Shown: in pieces, positions 43,726 through 51,603 of the stretch
Numbering within the stretch: position 1 is the first letter of the stretch
Layout: every line of letters starts with the position of its first letter
NCBI RefSeq assembly: GCF_900128945.1
Contig: NZ_FQUD01000001.1
Span: 496,001 to 560,000, forward strand
DNA: 64,000 nucleotides
Direction of reading: 5' to 3'
Source: Chryseobacterium sp. OV279
GTDB taxonomy: Bacteria; Bacteroidota; Bacteroidia; Flavobacteriales; Weeksellaceae
The notes under the pieces: model-generated
Database searches by the model: none
Seen by the model: the letters and a program-made list of their open reading frames with translations, nothing else
Told to the model about the DNA's origin: nothing
Position numbers and translations under genes: made by a program

Positions 43726-43879
43726 AGTGTTATTTTTTTAAGTTAATTTAAATGATTTTATTTCTTAATTAATTTATTCTTATGATCTCTTCTCAATAGT
43801 TCTGATATGTATAATTCACTACATACCGAAATGTCTGAAAAATAATATAAAGGTAGGTAAAATATTTCGTAGTAAAAAA

Positions 43880-43912
43880 AATAACCGAAAAGAAATGTTC
43901 TTTTCGGTTATT
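43880..43912 (-). terminator. Terminator after the second OmpA gene
   Basis: Stem AATAACCGAAAAGAA / TTCTTTTCGGTTATT with loop ATG; preceded on the plus strand by A7, so it ends minus-strand transcripts with a T run. Confidence 0.85.
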
Positions 43913-43921
43913 ATGGAAGGA

Positions 43922-45439
43922 TTATTTTTTCTTCTTTTTAGTCTGTTTTTTTACGGGGGCATCTTCGTAATCTTTCTTTTTAATAGAATCCCAATCCGAG
44001 CTTTCTACAAAACGAACCGTTACTTTTCTGTCTGCTAATCTTTCAGCATCGGATGCAGTTGCAGGAAATGTAGCATCAGCTGAACCTACTCCTTTAGATT
44101 TCAGTACATTCTGGCTAACACCTCTGTTTTCCAAAGCTGCTACTACGGCAGCTGCTCTTTCTCTTGATAATTTAAGGTTGTATACAGCATTTCCTTTAAT
44201 ATCCGTATGTCCTGTTAATAGATAATTACCACCTTTATCTTTAATGATTCTTGCAGCCAGATCTAATTTATCATTAGATTCCGGTCTGATGGTTGCCTTG
44301 TTGAAATTGAAGTATATATCCTTAAGATTTTGTTCTATTTCAACAGCAGTCTGATTATTATCTACCTTTTTTACGATTGGACATCCGTTATTTTCTACAG
44401 GTCCGGGAACCGTTACACACTTATCATTAAGATCGATTACACCATCAAGGTCAATGTCTAAAGCTACACCGGCACCATCCACTCTTGCCCCTGCAGGAGT
44501 ATCAAGCTGTCTGTCCCAATCGTCACAAACTCCATCGTTATCATTATCACCTTTCTTACATACCTCAATATCCTGTTTTTTATTAGCCAGAACATCAAGT
44601 TTGTAATAGATTTCCTGAAGCGGATCGTGCCACATCAAGTGGGATTCGTGTTTTCCCAGTTTTAGAGAAATACCAAGAGTCGCATTGAAGAAGTTGTCAG
44701 ATACCTGCTCTTCACGTTTGTTGATTGTGCTGTATTTGTCACCACCTCCGTCGAATTCATCATCACCGGTAACTACATACATCAATCTTCCTTCAAGATC
44801 AAGTCTTCTATTAATTTTGTATTTTAAACCGGCCCCAGCCTGCATGAACATTGATCCAAGTTTAAAAGGCTTAACTTCAGTGGCAAGTCTTTGTCCGTTG
44901 ATGTCTTTCTGATATGCTTTGTAAGCAATCGTACCAATACCTGCATAACCGTGAAGTGCCCATCTGTAAGGAGAATGATTATCAACTCTTCTTAATAAGT
45001 TAGAGAAGTTAATATCTCCCAATAAAGAGATCGCATCATACTGAGTTCTTGCTCCTACGGCTTTTGCATCAGGTGCAGCATCTTTAGTATTGAACCATCC
45101 CTGTCTTGTCTCACCTCTGTCATATTGTAATTTTAAACCGAAAGCATGCGTGATTGCTTTGTCAATACTTACATAAGCAGAGTAGCCGAAAAGATTTTTA
45201 CCATTACCATTCTTAATAGACGTAAGATCGGCTGACTGTATTAGCGGTACACCTGCACCTGCAGAAATGGACCAGTCGTTAAATCTTTTTGATTGATTGG
45301 TAAATGGGGAAACATTGGCAGAGCCAGAGGAGAAAGTATTTGGATATTCTCCTGTAGAAACTGCTGTTGAGTCCTGTGCATAGCTAACAAAGGGAATTGC
45401 TAGTGCTAATGCAGCAACAGCTAAATTTAATTTCATCAT
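43922..45439 (-). CDS. OmpA family outer-membrane protein (paralogue 2)
   Basis: A 505-residue protein built like its downstream neighbour: signal peptide ending PFVSYAQD, beta-barrel, the Ca-binding linker (DNDNDGVCDDWDRQLDTP) and an OmpA domain with GHTDIKGNAVYNLKLSRERA. It has an added Lys-rich tail ending KKQTKKKKK. Its first 345 residues differ from paralogue 1 at only about a dozen places, whereas the OmpA domains are far apart, so the two halves have different histories. Start could be either of two consecutive Met codons. Each copy has its own terminator. Confidence 0.92.
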   Translation of the reverse strand: MMKLNLAVAALALAIPFVSYAQDSTAVSTGEYPNTFSSGSANVSPFTNQSKRFNDWSISAGAGVPLIQSADLTSIKNGNGKNLFGYSAYVSIDKAITHAFGLKLQYDRGETRQGWFNTKDAAPDAKAVGARTQYDAISLLGDINFSNLLRRVDNHSPYRWALHGYAGIGTIAYKAYQKDINGQRLATEVKPFKLGSMFMQAGAGLKYKINRRLDLEGRLMYVVTGDDEFDGGGDKYSTINKREEQVSDNFFNATLGISLKLGKHESHLMWHDPLQEIYYKLDVLANKKQDIEVCKKGDNDNDGVCDDWDRQLDTPAGARVDGAGVALDIDLDGVIDLNDKCVTVPGPVENNGCPIVKKVDNNQTAVEIEQNLKDIYFNFNKATIRPESNDKLDLAARIIKDKGGNYLLTGHTDIKGNAVYNLKLSRERAAAVVAALENRGVSQNVLKSKGVGSADATFPATASDAERLADRKVTVRFVESSDWDSIKKKDYEDAPVKKQTKKKKK

Positions 45440-45476
45440 GTATTTATGTATTAAAATTTTTTTTCAAAAACTGAAG

Positions 45477-45498
45477 AAAGCAGTCTTTCAACTGCTTT
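45477..45498 (-). terminator. Hairpin after the third OmpA-like gene
   Basis: Stem AAAGCAGT / ACTGCTTT in the 69-base gap between the third and second gene. The T run on the minus strand is interrupted, so strength is uncertain. Confidence 0.55.
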
Positions 45499-45508
45499 TT
45501 TCATTGTA

Positions 45509-46618
45509 TTATTTAGTAGGGCATCCGTTGTTTTCAACTGGTCCCGGAACGGTTACACATTTGTCATATAGATCTATAACACCGTCAAGATCCATATCCA
45601 AAGCTACACCGGCACCATCTACTCTTGCGCCTGCAGGAGTATCAAGTTGTCTGTCCCAGTCATCGCATACACCATCATTATCTGCATCACCTTTTTCACA
45701 TACTACAAGATCCTGAGATGCATTTTCCAGAACGCTTGTTCTGTAGTATGCTTCCTGAAGCGGGTCGTGCCATGCTAAATGTGAAGGATTTTTTCCCAGT
45801 TTGAAAGTAATCCCTAAGTTCACTGTCCATGCATTGTCAGATCTAGAATCTGAGATCATATTATACTTTGAACCAGCTGTCGCAGGATCGTAGTCATTGG
45901 CCTCAGCCCATCCGCCTCCGTCAAATTCATCATCACCGCTTATGATATACATCGTTCTAGCTTCAATATCGATAAGTTTTGAAACATTGTATTTCAATCC
46001 TACACCGAACTGATAGAATAGGGAATTAATGTCAAAATCCTGTTTGATGAACAAAGGAACTCTTTTTGGGGAATCACTCCATCTGAATTCATTACCATCA
46101 TGAAGAGACGTATCGTAACCCATAAATCCAAGTCCTGCATAACCATGGAAAGCCCATCTGTAAGGGGAGTGGTTGTCAACTCTTCTCAATAAATTTGAAA
46201 AGTTTACATCTCCCATTAAAGCAAGCTGGTTATATTTGGTAGTGGCTGTTCCAACACCTGCTGCAGCTCCCGCTGCTCCTCCTAACATTGCTTTTTGTTT
46301 CGTTTCTCCTCTCTGATAGATAAGGCTTAGTCCGAAAACATGTGTAATCTGCTTGTCAATACTTACATAAGCATTATATCCCCAGTTTACCTTTTTGTCA
46401 TAAAAAGAGGTAAGGTCTGAATGCGCCATAAAAGCAGCACCCCCACCCACGGAGATCGACCAGTCGTTGAAACGTCTGGCTTTGTTGTCAAAGCGTTGTA
46501 CATTTGCGGAACCTGAAGAGAAGGTATTAGGATACTCACCTGAAGAGTTTACTGCAGTACTATCCTGGGCATAAGCTGCGATAGGCAGTATGGCTAATAA
46601 TAATAAACCTAATTTCAT
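45509..46618 (-). CDS. OmpA-like beta-barrel protein without OmpA domain (paralogue 3)
   Basis: A 369-residue protein: signal peptide ending PIAAYAQD, a barrel related to paralogues 1 and 2 (shared blocks FSNLLRRVDNHSPYRWA and HGYAG), and the Ca-binding linker. It stops after VPGPVENNGCPTK, exactly where the other two continue into the OmpA domain. No remnant of that domain is found in the 69 bases before the next gene, and a hairpin follows, so this looks like a stable domain-lacking form rather than a broken gene. It could still sit in the outer membrane but would not bind peptidoglycan. Confidence 0.88.
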   Translation of the reverse strand: MKLGLLLLAILPIAAYAQDSTAVNSSGEYPNTFSSGSANVQRFDNKARRFNDWSISVGGGAAFMAHSDLTSFYDKKVNWGYNAYVSIDKQITHVFGLSLIYQRGETKQKAMLGGAAGAAAGVGTATTKYNQLALMGDVNFSNLLRRVDNHSPYRWAFHGYAGLGFMGYDTSLHDGNEFRWSDSPKRVPLFIKQDFDINSLFYQFGVGLKYNVSKLIDIEARTMYIISGDDEFDGGGWAEANDYDPATAGSKYNMISDSRSDNAWTVNLGITFKLGKNPSHLAWHDPLQEAYYRTSVLENASQDLVVCEKGDADNDGVCDDWDRQLDTPAGARVDGAGVALDMDLDGVIDLYDKCVTVPGPVENNGCPTK

Positions 46619-46636
46619 ATATGTTTTATGTTTTAT

Positions 46637-47053
46637 TCAGATAAAATCTTTCAATAATACTTTAGAAAAATCTCTTTCAAATAAATGTTTTTGATGAGGT
46701 ATTTCCAATCTTTCTGATCTGAAATTCAAATCGTTATATTTAATGATGTCAATATCTATTATTCTATCGCTATAGCTTCCAGATGATTTTGAATCATTAA
46801 TTCTTCCCATCTCAACTTCAATACCTTTAATAAAATCAAGCAGTTGGATAGGTGAAAGATGCGTGAATATTATTGATGCAATATTACAAAAAATATTAGA
46901 ACTGACAAATTCTACCGGTTCTGTTATTAAAAATTCGCTGGTTTGTGATATTTCATTTCCGCCTTCCCTGATCTTTTCTAAGGCAAGCTCTAAATTTTTT
47001 TTTTGGTCTCCAAGGTTACTTCCTAGTAACAAAACCACCTTATGCTGCGACAT
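46637..47053 (-). CDS. folK: 2-amino-4-hydroxy-6-hydroxymethyldihydropteridine pyrophosphokinase
   Basis: Transfers pyrophosphate to hydroxymethyl-dihydropterin in folate synthesis. The 138-residue protein has the family start VVLLLGSNLGDQKKNLELAL and the substrate motif SYSDRIIDIDIIKYNDL, with the Asp pair that binds magnesium. It is shorter than the 159 of E. coli, especially in the loop before the Asp motif, but both ends are intact. It is 20 bases from divergent sppA. Other folate genes are not in the window. Confidence 0.9.
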   Translation of the reverse strand: MSQHKVVLLLGSNLGDQKKNLELALEKIREGGNEISQTSEFLITEPVEFVSSNIFCNIASIIFTHLSPIQLLDFIKGIEVEMGRINDSKSSGSYSDRIIDIDIIKYNDLNFRSERLEIPHQKHLFERDFSKVLLKDFI

Positions 47054-47073
47054 ATTGGAAAATTGATTGATTT

Positions 47074-48828
47074 ATGAGAAGTTTCTTTAAAAATGTATTG
47101 GCAAATATAGTGGCAATTGTCCTATTATGTGCCGTATTTTTCGTCTTTTTCATTATGATGCTTGTGTTCAGTTCTATGGGGAATGACAAAGCTGTGTCTG
47201 TGAAAAACAATTCTGTTCTGACGATTAATTTAAAGACTAATATAATAGACAGTCCAACAGAAGAAGAAGTGGGACTGTTCAATATCAGCGATAAAAGCAA
47301 AAGCGTTCTTTTGTATGACGTCCTGGAAGCTATCAGAAAGGCTAAAACCGATGATAATATTAAAGGGATAAGTATTGAAGCTGACGACCTGCATGCAGGA
47401 ATGACCCAAATCGATGATATCAGAAATGCTATTGAAGATTTTAAAAAGAGTGGGAAATTTGTGTACGCTTACGGAAATGCTGTTTCGCAGTCTGCTTATT
47501 ATTTAGGATCTGTGGCAGATCAGTACTACCTTAATCCATCAGGAATGATAGAATTAAAAGGATTGGCTACTGAAGTTGCATTTTTTAAAGATTTTGCGGA
47601 TAAATATGGGATTGGTATCGAAGTGATCAGACATGGAAAATTCAAGTCTGCGGTAGAGCCATTCTTAAGAAATGATATTTCTCCGGAAAATAAAGAGCAG
47701 TTAAGTACTCTTTTAAATGATATCTGGAGCAGTACTTCAACTAAAATGGCCGTTTCAAGAAAAATGGATACCGCTCAGTTCAAAACTGTTGTTGACAGTT
47801 TATATGGGATGATTCCTGAATTGGGATTAAAATATAAATTGGCTGACAAACTGATCCAGAAAACAGAATATGACCAGATGATTAAATCAAAGCTTAGTCT
47901 TAAAGAAAAAGAGAAGCTGAATAAGGTGTCATTAGCCGGCTACATCAGTTCTTATGCAGACGAAGATAAGTCTGGAGAGAAAGTAGCTGTGCTGTATGCT
48001 TCAGGTGGAATTAACAATGGGGATGGCTATAACGACATCTTTTCAGAAAGATATGTGAAATATATCAAAGAACTTCAGGATGATGAAAAAGTGAAAGCGG
48101 TTGTTTTCAGAATCAACTCGCCTGGAGGAAGTGCTAATGCTTCAGATGAAATTTTATTTGAACTTCAGCAGCTGAAAAAGAAAAAGCCTTTAGTGGTATC
48201 TTTCGGTGACTACGCAGCGTCCGGAGGATATTATATTGCAATGGCAGCGGATAAAATTTATTCTGAACCTAATACACTGACAGGATCTATCGGAGTTTTC
48301 GGAGTGATTCCTTATTATAAAGATCTTGCGAACAAAAACGGTATCCGCTCAGATATTGTCGCTACCAACGCCAATTCTCAATATTATTCTGCATTGAACG
48401 GGGTTACGCCTTACGGAGTAAACCTGATCACGAGAAGTGTTGAAGGAACGTATAAAAGATTTGTACATTTTGTGACTCAAAATAGAAAACAGACTTTCGA
48501 GCAGATCGACAGTGTGGGTGGAGGAAGAGTGTGGAGTGGTGTTCGTGCAAAACAGATCGGCCTTGTGGATGAATTGGGAACATTGAATGATGCTGTGAAA
48601 TTTGCCGCTCAGAAAGCAGGATTAAAATCTTACCATGTTTCTTCTTATCCGAAAAGAATGACTCCTTTTGAGCAGATCTTTAAAGACCTGAATGAAGAGG
48701 ATATCTCAGCAAGAATTATCAAAAATAAAATTGGTAAAGCCAACTATGAAATTCTTCAGCAGATCACAGATGAGAAACTGAAGTCTGAGGTGAAAATGGA
48801 AATGCCTTACCAGATCAAGATCAACTAA
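47074..48828 (+). CDS. sppA: Signal peptide peptidase SppA, 67K type
   Basis: Membrane-bound serine protease that clears cleaved signal peptides. The 584-residue protein has one N-terminal membrane helix (NIVAIVLLCAVFFVFFIMML), then two S49 domains. The likely dyad is K near 189 (EVIRHGKFKSAVEPF) and S near 384 (GDYAASGGYYIAMAADKIY), the split Lys/Ser arrangement of E. coli SppA. The second domain starts VAVLYASGGINNG. Divergent from folK; ended by a strong bidirectional terminator. Confidence 0.95.
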   Translation: MRSFFKNVLANIVAIVLLCAVFFVFFIMMLVFSSMGNDKAVSVKNNSVLTINLKTNIIDSPTEEEVGLFNISDKSKSVLLYDVLEAIRKAKTDDNIKGISIEADDLHAGMTQIDDIRNAIEDFKKSGKFVYAYGNAVSQSAYYLGSVADQYYLNPSGMIELKGLATEVAFFKDFADKYGIGIEVIRHGKFKSAVEPFLRNDISPENKEQLSTLLNDIWSSTSTKMAVSRKMDTAQFKTVVDSLYGMIPELGLKYKLADKLIQKTEYDQMIKSKLSLKEKEKLNKVSLAGYISSYADEDKSGEKVAVLYASGGINNGDGYNDIFSERYVKYIKELQDDEKVKAVVFRINSPGGSANASDEILFELQQLKKKKPLVVSFGDYAASGGYYIAMAADKIYSEPNTLTGSIGVFGVIPYYKDLANKNGIRSDIVATNANSQYYSALNGVTPYGVNLITRSVEGTYKRFVHFVTQNRKQTFEQIDSVGGGRVWSGVRAKQIGLVDELGTLNDAVKFAAQKAGLKSYHVSSYPKRMTPFEQIFKDLNEEDISARIIKNKIGKANYEILQQITDEKLKSEVKMEMPYQIKIN

Positions 48829-48847
48829 ACTAAATTATATTGTACAA

Positions 48848-48882
48848 AAAATCCCGGAACTGAATTTCAGTTCCGGGATTTT
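48848..48882. terminator. Bidirectional terminator between sppA and the GlsB-type gene
   Basis: Stem AAAATCCCGGAACTGAA / TTCAGTTCCGGGATTTT with a single-base centre, flanked by A and T runs. It serves both convergent genes. Confidence 0.9.
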
Positions 48883-48899
48883 ATTTTTTATCTGCTGTA

Positions 48900-49160
48900 T
48901 TAGCTTTTCTTGGTAGCCATTCCGTAGATCCAGAGAACGATTAAAGCGCCTCCTATAGCCAGAATCCAGCTTCTGGGATTCCAGAATGAGGTAACGTCTC
49001 CCCAGTGTAATAAGTAAACGCCTATCGCACCGCCCACGAAAGCTCCAATGATCCCTAGTATAATGGTGATCAGCCAGCCGCCTCCCTGGTTACCCGGCAT
49101 AATCATTTTTGCGATGGCTCCAGCCAGTAGCCCGAATATAATCCATGTTAAAATTCCCAT
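48900..49160 (-). CDS. GlsB/YeaQ/YmgE family stress-response membrane protein
   Basis: An 86-residue protein with three hydrophobic helices: MGILTWIIFGLLAGAIAKMI, the Gly-rich LITIILGIIGAFVGGAIGVY, and a C-terminal segment SWILAIGGALIVLWIYG. The pattern MPGNQGGGW between helices one and two is typical of the transglycosylase-associated/GlsB family, small membrane proteins often induced in stress. No enzymatic role is known. Single gene on the minus strand. Confidence 0.9.
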   Translation of the reverse strand: MGILTWIIFGLLAGAIAKMIMPGNQGGGWLITIILGIIGAFVGGAIGVYLLHWGDVTSFWNPRSWILAIGGALIVLWIYGMATKKS

Positions 49161-49229
49161 AGTTGCAAATTTTTTAAGTGTTAATATTTATTGATTTGTT
49201 TGCTAAGTTAAGGGAAAACATGATCTAAA

Positions 49230-50183
49230 TCATCTTTTCTTGAAGAATGAGTCAACAAATTCCGTACCATTGAAAAGTTGGAGGTCCGTCATCTTTTCGC
49301 CCACCCCGATATATTTTACCGGAATCTGGAACTGATCTGATATGCCTATGACCACACCACCTTTGGCAGTTCCGTCGAGTTTTGTTACGGCTAATGCATT
49401 CACTTCTGTGGCTGCTGTAAACTGTTTGGCCTGCTCAAATGCATTCTGACCTGTAGAACCGTCAAGAACGAGTAGGATCTCATGCGGAGCATCAGGAATC
49501 ACCTTCTGCATTACTCTTTTAATCTTAGAAAGTTCGTTCATCAGGTTGATCTTGTTATGTAGTCTTCCTGCGGTATCTATAATCACTACGTCTGCATCTT
49601 GTGCTACAGCACTCTGTACAGTGTCAAACGCTACGGAAGCAGGATCTGAACCCATGTCCTGTTTAACGATAGGAACACCGACTCTTTCGCTCCAGATGAC
49701 CAACTGATCCACAGCTGCCGCTCTGAAGGTATCTGCCGCTCCCAGAACAACCTTTCTGCCTTCTGATTTAAATTGGTGAGCCAGCTTTCCGATCGTCGTT
49801 GTTTTTCCTACACCATTTACTCCGACTACCATAATAACGTAGGGCTTTTTCGAACGGTCTATATTTCCTGTTCCTGCATGAGGGTTTTCAAGAAGCAAGC
49901 CTGAGATCTCTTCGCGAAGAATATCATCCAGTTCACTTACACCAACATATTTATCACGGGCAACACGCTCTTCAATTCTTTCTATGATCTTGATGGTTGT
50001 GGATGCGCCTACGTCAGATGCAATCAGTATTTCTTCCAGGTTATCCAGTACTTCATCATCTACTTTGCTTTTACCGACTACGGCCTTCGTCATTTTTTCA
50101 AAGAAACCCTGGCTGGATTTTTCCAGACCTTTATCTAAAGTTTCTTTTTCTTCTTTTTTGAAAATATTTTTAAACCAACTCAT
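49230..50183 (-). CDS. ftsY: Signal recognition particle receptor FtsY
   Basis: GTPase that docks SRP-ribosome complexes at the inner membrane. The 317-residue protein has the N domain followed by the G domain: GVNGVGKTTTIGKLA near 122-136, DTFRAAAVDQL, DTAGRLHNKINLMNEL and TKLDGTAKGGVVIG. It lacks the long acidic A domain of E. coli FtsY, usual outside the gammaproteobacteria. It begins 9 bases after the RidA-type gene. Confidence 0.96.
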   Translation of the reverse strand: MSWFKNIFKKEEKETLDKGLEKSSQGFFEKMTKAVVGKSKVDDEVLDNLEEILIASDVGASTTIKIIERIEERVARDKYVGVSELDDILREEISGLLLENPHAGTGNIDRSKKPYVIMVVGVNGVGKTTTIGKLAHQFKSEGRKVVLGAADTFRAAAVDQLVIWSERVGVPIVKQDMGSDPASVAFDTVQSAVAQDADVVIIDTAGRLHNKINLMNELSKIKRVMQKVIPDAPHEILLVLDGSTGQNAFEQAKQFTAATEVNALAVTKLDGTAKGGVVIGISDQFQIPVKYIGVGEKMTDLQLFNGTEFVDSFFKKR

Positions 50184-50192
50184 AGTTCATTC

Positions 50193-50660
50193 TTATTTGT
50201 TTTTTATAACTGCCGTGGCTTCCACTTCTATAAGTACATCGTCTCTGAAAAGACGGCTTACTTCCACAAGGCTGCTCACGGGAGGATTTTGAAGGTTGAT
50301 ATATAAGTCACGGATTTTTCTAAAGTCTGGTGTTTTGGAAATATCGGTGATGAATATTCCCAGTTTTACAATATCCTTTCCTGTTGCTCCATATTCTTTC
50401 AGGATGCTTTCAATGTTTTTAAAAACCTGTTGGGTCTGCTTTTCGACGTCGTTTCCTACGAGATTTCCTGCAGCATCCAATGGCACCTGTCCGGACAGTA
50501 AAATCATTTTGGAATTTCCACAGTCAATGCTTGTTGATTGTGACAATCCTTTAATGGTAAAAACTTCCGCGGAGTTTTTGTATTCTACACTGTTCATCTT
50601 TTTCTGACCGAATGAAAATAGAAAAATTTCTGTGAAAACCAGAATAAGAACCTTTTTCAT
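50193..50660 (-). CDS. RidA family protein with N-terminal signal peptide
   Basis: A 155-residue protein: start MKKVLILVFTEIFLFSFGQK gives a short signal, then the RidA/YjgF fold with LSGQVPLDAAGNLVG, KNIESILKEYGATGKDIVKL and VEVSRLFRDDVLIEVEATAV. The conserved Arg of the family active site would be in SRLFRDD. Cytoplasmic RidA hydrolyses enamines and imines from PLP enzymes; a secreted form is unusual and its substrate unknown. A longer frame of 16 residues upstream overlaps the -7 box region and is not preferred. Pairs with ftsY. Confidence 0.86.
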   Translation of the reverse strand: MKKVLILVFTEIFLFSFGQKKMNSVEYKNSAEVFTIKGLSQSTSIDCGNSKMILLSGQVPLDAAGNLVGNDVEKQTQQVFKNIESILKEYGATGKDIVKLGIFITDISKTPDFRKIRDLYINLQNPPVSSLVEVSRLFRDDVLIEVEATAVIKNK

Positions 50661-50696
50661 ATTGGTGTATATTGAATTGATTAATAATCTGGTGAA

Positions 50697-50704
50697 CAAA
50701 GATA
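50697..50704 (-). promoter_or_regulatory. -7 box TATCTTTG upstream of the RidA-ftsY pair
   Basis: Exact TAnnTTTG match on the minus strand, 36 bases before the RidA start. A TTG at the right distance was not found. Confidence 0.45.
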
Positions 50705-50708
50705 ACAA

Positions 50709-50738
50709 AAAAACTACCCAAAATATGAGTAGTTTTTT
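50709..50738 (-). terminator. Terminator after the DUF4295 gene
   Basis: Stem AAAACTAC / GTAGTTTT with a T run on the minus strand, placed between the ribosomal-protein run and the RidA gene. Confidence 0.75.
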
Positions 50739-50759
50739 ATATTGTAAATAAAGTGGAGA

Positions 50760-50912
50760 TTATTTCTTCAAATAACCGTCTACTTCGTCTGCATTCATTA
50801 CTTTTTCTTCGAAAACGTAAGCACCTGACTTAGATGACTTAACCATTTTCACAACTTTAGTCATTTTTTTTGACTGTCCGCTTTGTAGGGTTGCTACTAC
50901 TTTCTTTGCCAT
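50760..50912 (-). CDS. DUF4295 small protein
   Basis: A 50-residue basic protein, MAKKVVATLQSGQSKKMTKV at the start and NADEVDGYLKK at the end. The gene is too short for usual cut-offs. It is found right after rpmG in Bacteroidota genomes and is annotated as DUF4295; its place in the run rpmB-rpmG-DUF4295 suggests a ribosome-linked role, but none is proven. Confidence 0.88.
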   Translation of the reverse strand: MAKKVVATLQSGQSKKMTKVVKMVKSSKSGAYVFEEKVMNADEVDGYLKK

Positions 50913-50931
50913 GGTAAATTATATTTATAAA

Positions 50932-51114
50932 TTACTTGATTTCTTTGTGAAGGGTAGATCTTTTAAGAACAGGATTGTACTTCTTAAGCTCTAATCTCTC
51001 TGTAGTGTTCTTTTTATTCTTAGTAGAAATGTATCTTGACATTCCTGGCATACCGCTCTCTTTGTGCTCTGTACATTCAAGGATTACTTGAACTCTATTT
51101 CCTTTTTTTGCCAT
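50932..51114 (-). CDS. rpmG: 50S ribosomal protein L33
   Basis: Sixty residues beginning [20 protein letters not shown] and ending [11 protein letters not shown], a typical L33. Only one Cys remains of the paired CxxC motifs, so this is the zinc-free (C-minus) form. It lies between rpmB and DUF4295, with a gap of 6 bases to rpmB. L33 binds the 50S subunit near the E site. Confidence 0.97.
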   Translation of the reverse strand: MAKKGNRVQVILECTEHKESGMPGMSRYISTKNKKNTTERLELKKYNPVLKRSTLHKEIK

Positions 51115-51120
51115 GATTTA

Positions 51121-51363
51121 TTAATTCTTTTTAATCAATCCGTTTCTAGTAGCTCTTTCAATAGCTTCTTCGATTCCAATCTTGTTAATCACTCTCAATC
51201 CATGAGCTGATACTTTCAGTGTTACGTGCTTATCCTGCTCCGGAAGGTAAAATTTCTTCTCTAATAAGTTAATTTCAAAACGACGCTTCGTTTTGTTATT
51301 AGCGTGAGAAACGTTGTTACCAACCATTGCACGCTTTCCTGTTATTTGGCAAATTCTTGACAT
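51121..51363 (-). CDS. rpmB: 50S ribosomal protein L28
   Basis: Eighty residues with [20 protein letters not shown] at the start and the [15 protein letters not shown] core, as in the L28 family. First gene of the rpmB-rpmG-DUF4295 run. The single CxxC position has only C5, so it is a zinc-free form. Confidence 0.97.
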   Translation of the reverse strand: MSRICQITGKRAMVGNNVSHANNKTKRRFEINLLEKKFYLPEQDKHVTLKVSAHGLRVINKIGIEEAIERATRNGLIKKN

Positions 51364-51603
51364 ATCTCGATGTTCTTATTTGTATAATATTTGAGAGTGC
51401 AAAATAACGAAGAATTTTTTATATAGACAAATCTTTTGGAAAATATTTACAAATAACTGACTGATTAATAATCATGAATTTTAAAATAAAATAAATCCCG
51501 AGACACGCTGAGCCAAGTGACTGATATATTTCATGTAAGCTTTATGTAAAAAGCAAATCCGAATGTTTTACCTTTGTTTTTAATTAATCTAAATAAAAAT
51601 AAT

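Noticed and set aside
45509..46618. Third OmpA-type gene considered as a pseudogene
   Set aside because: The frame is intact, ends at a domain boundary, and no remnant of an OmpA domain follows.
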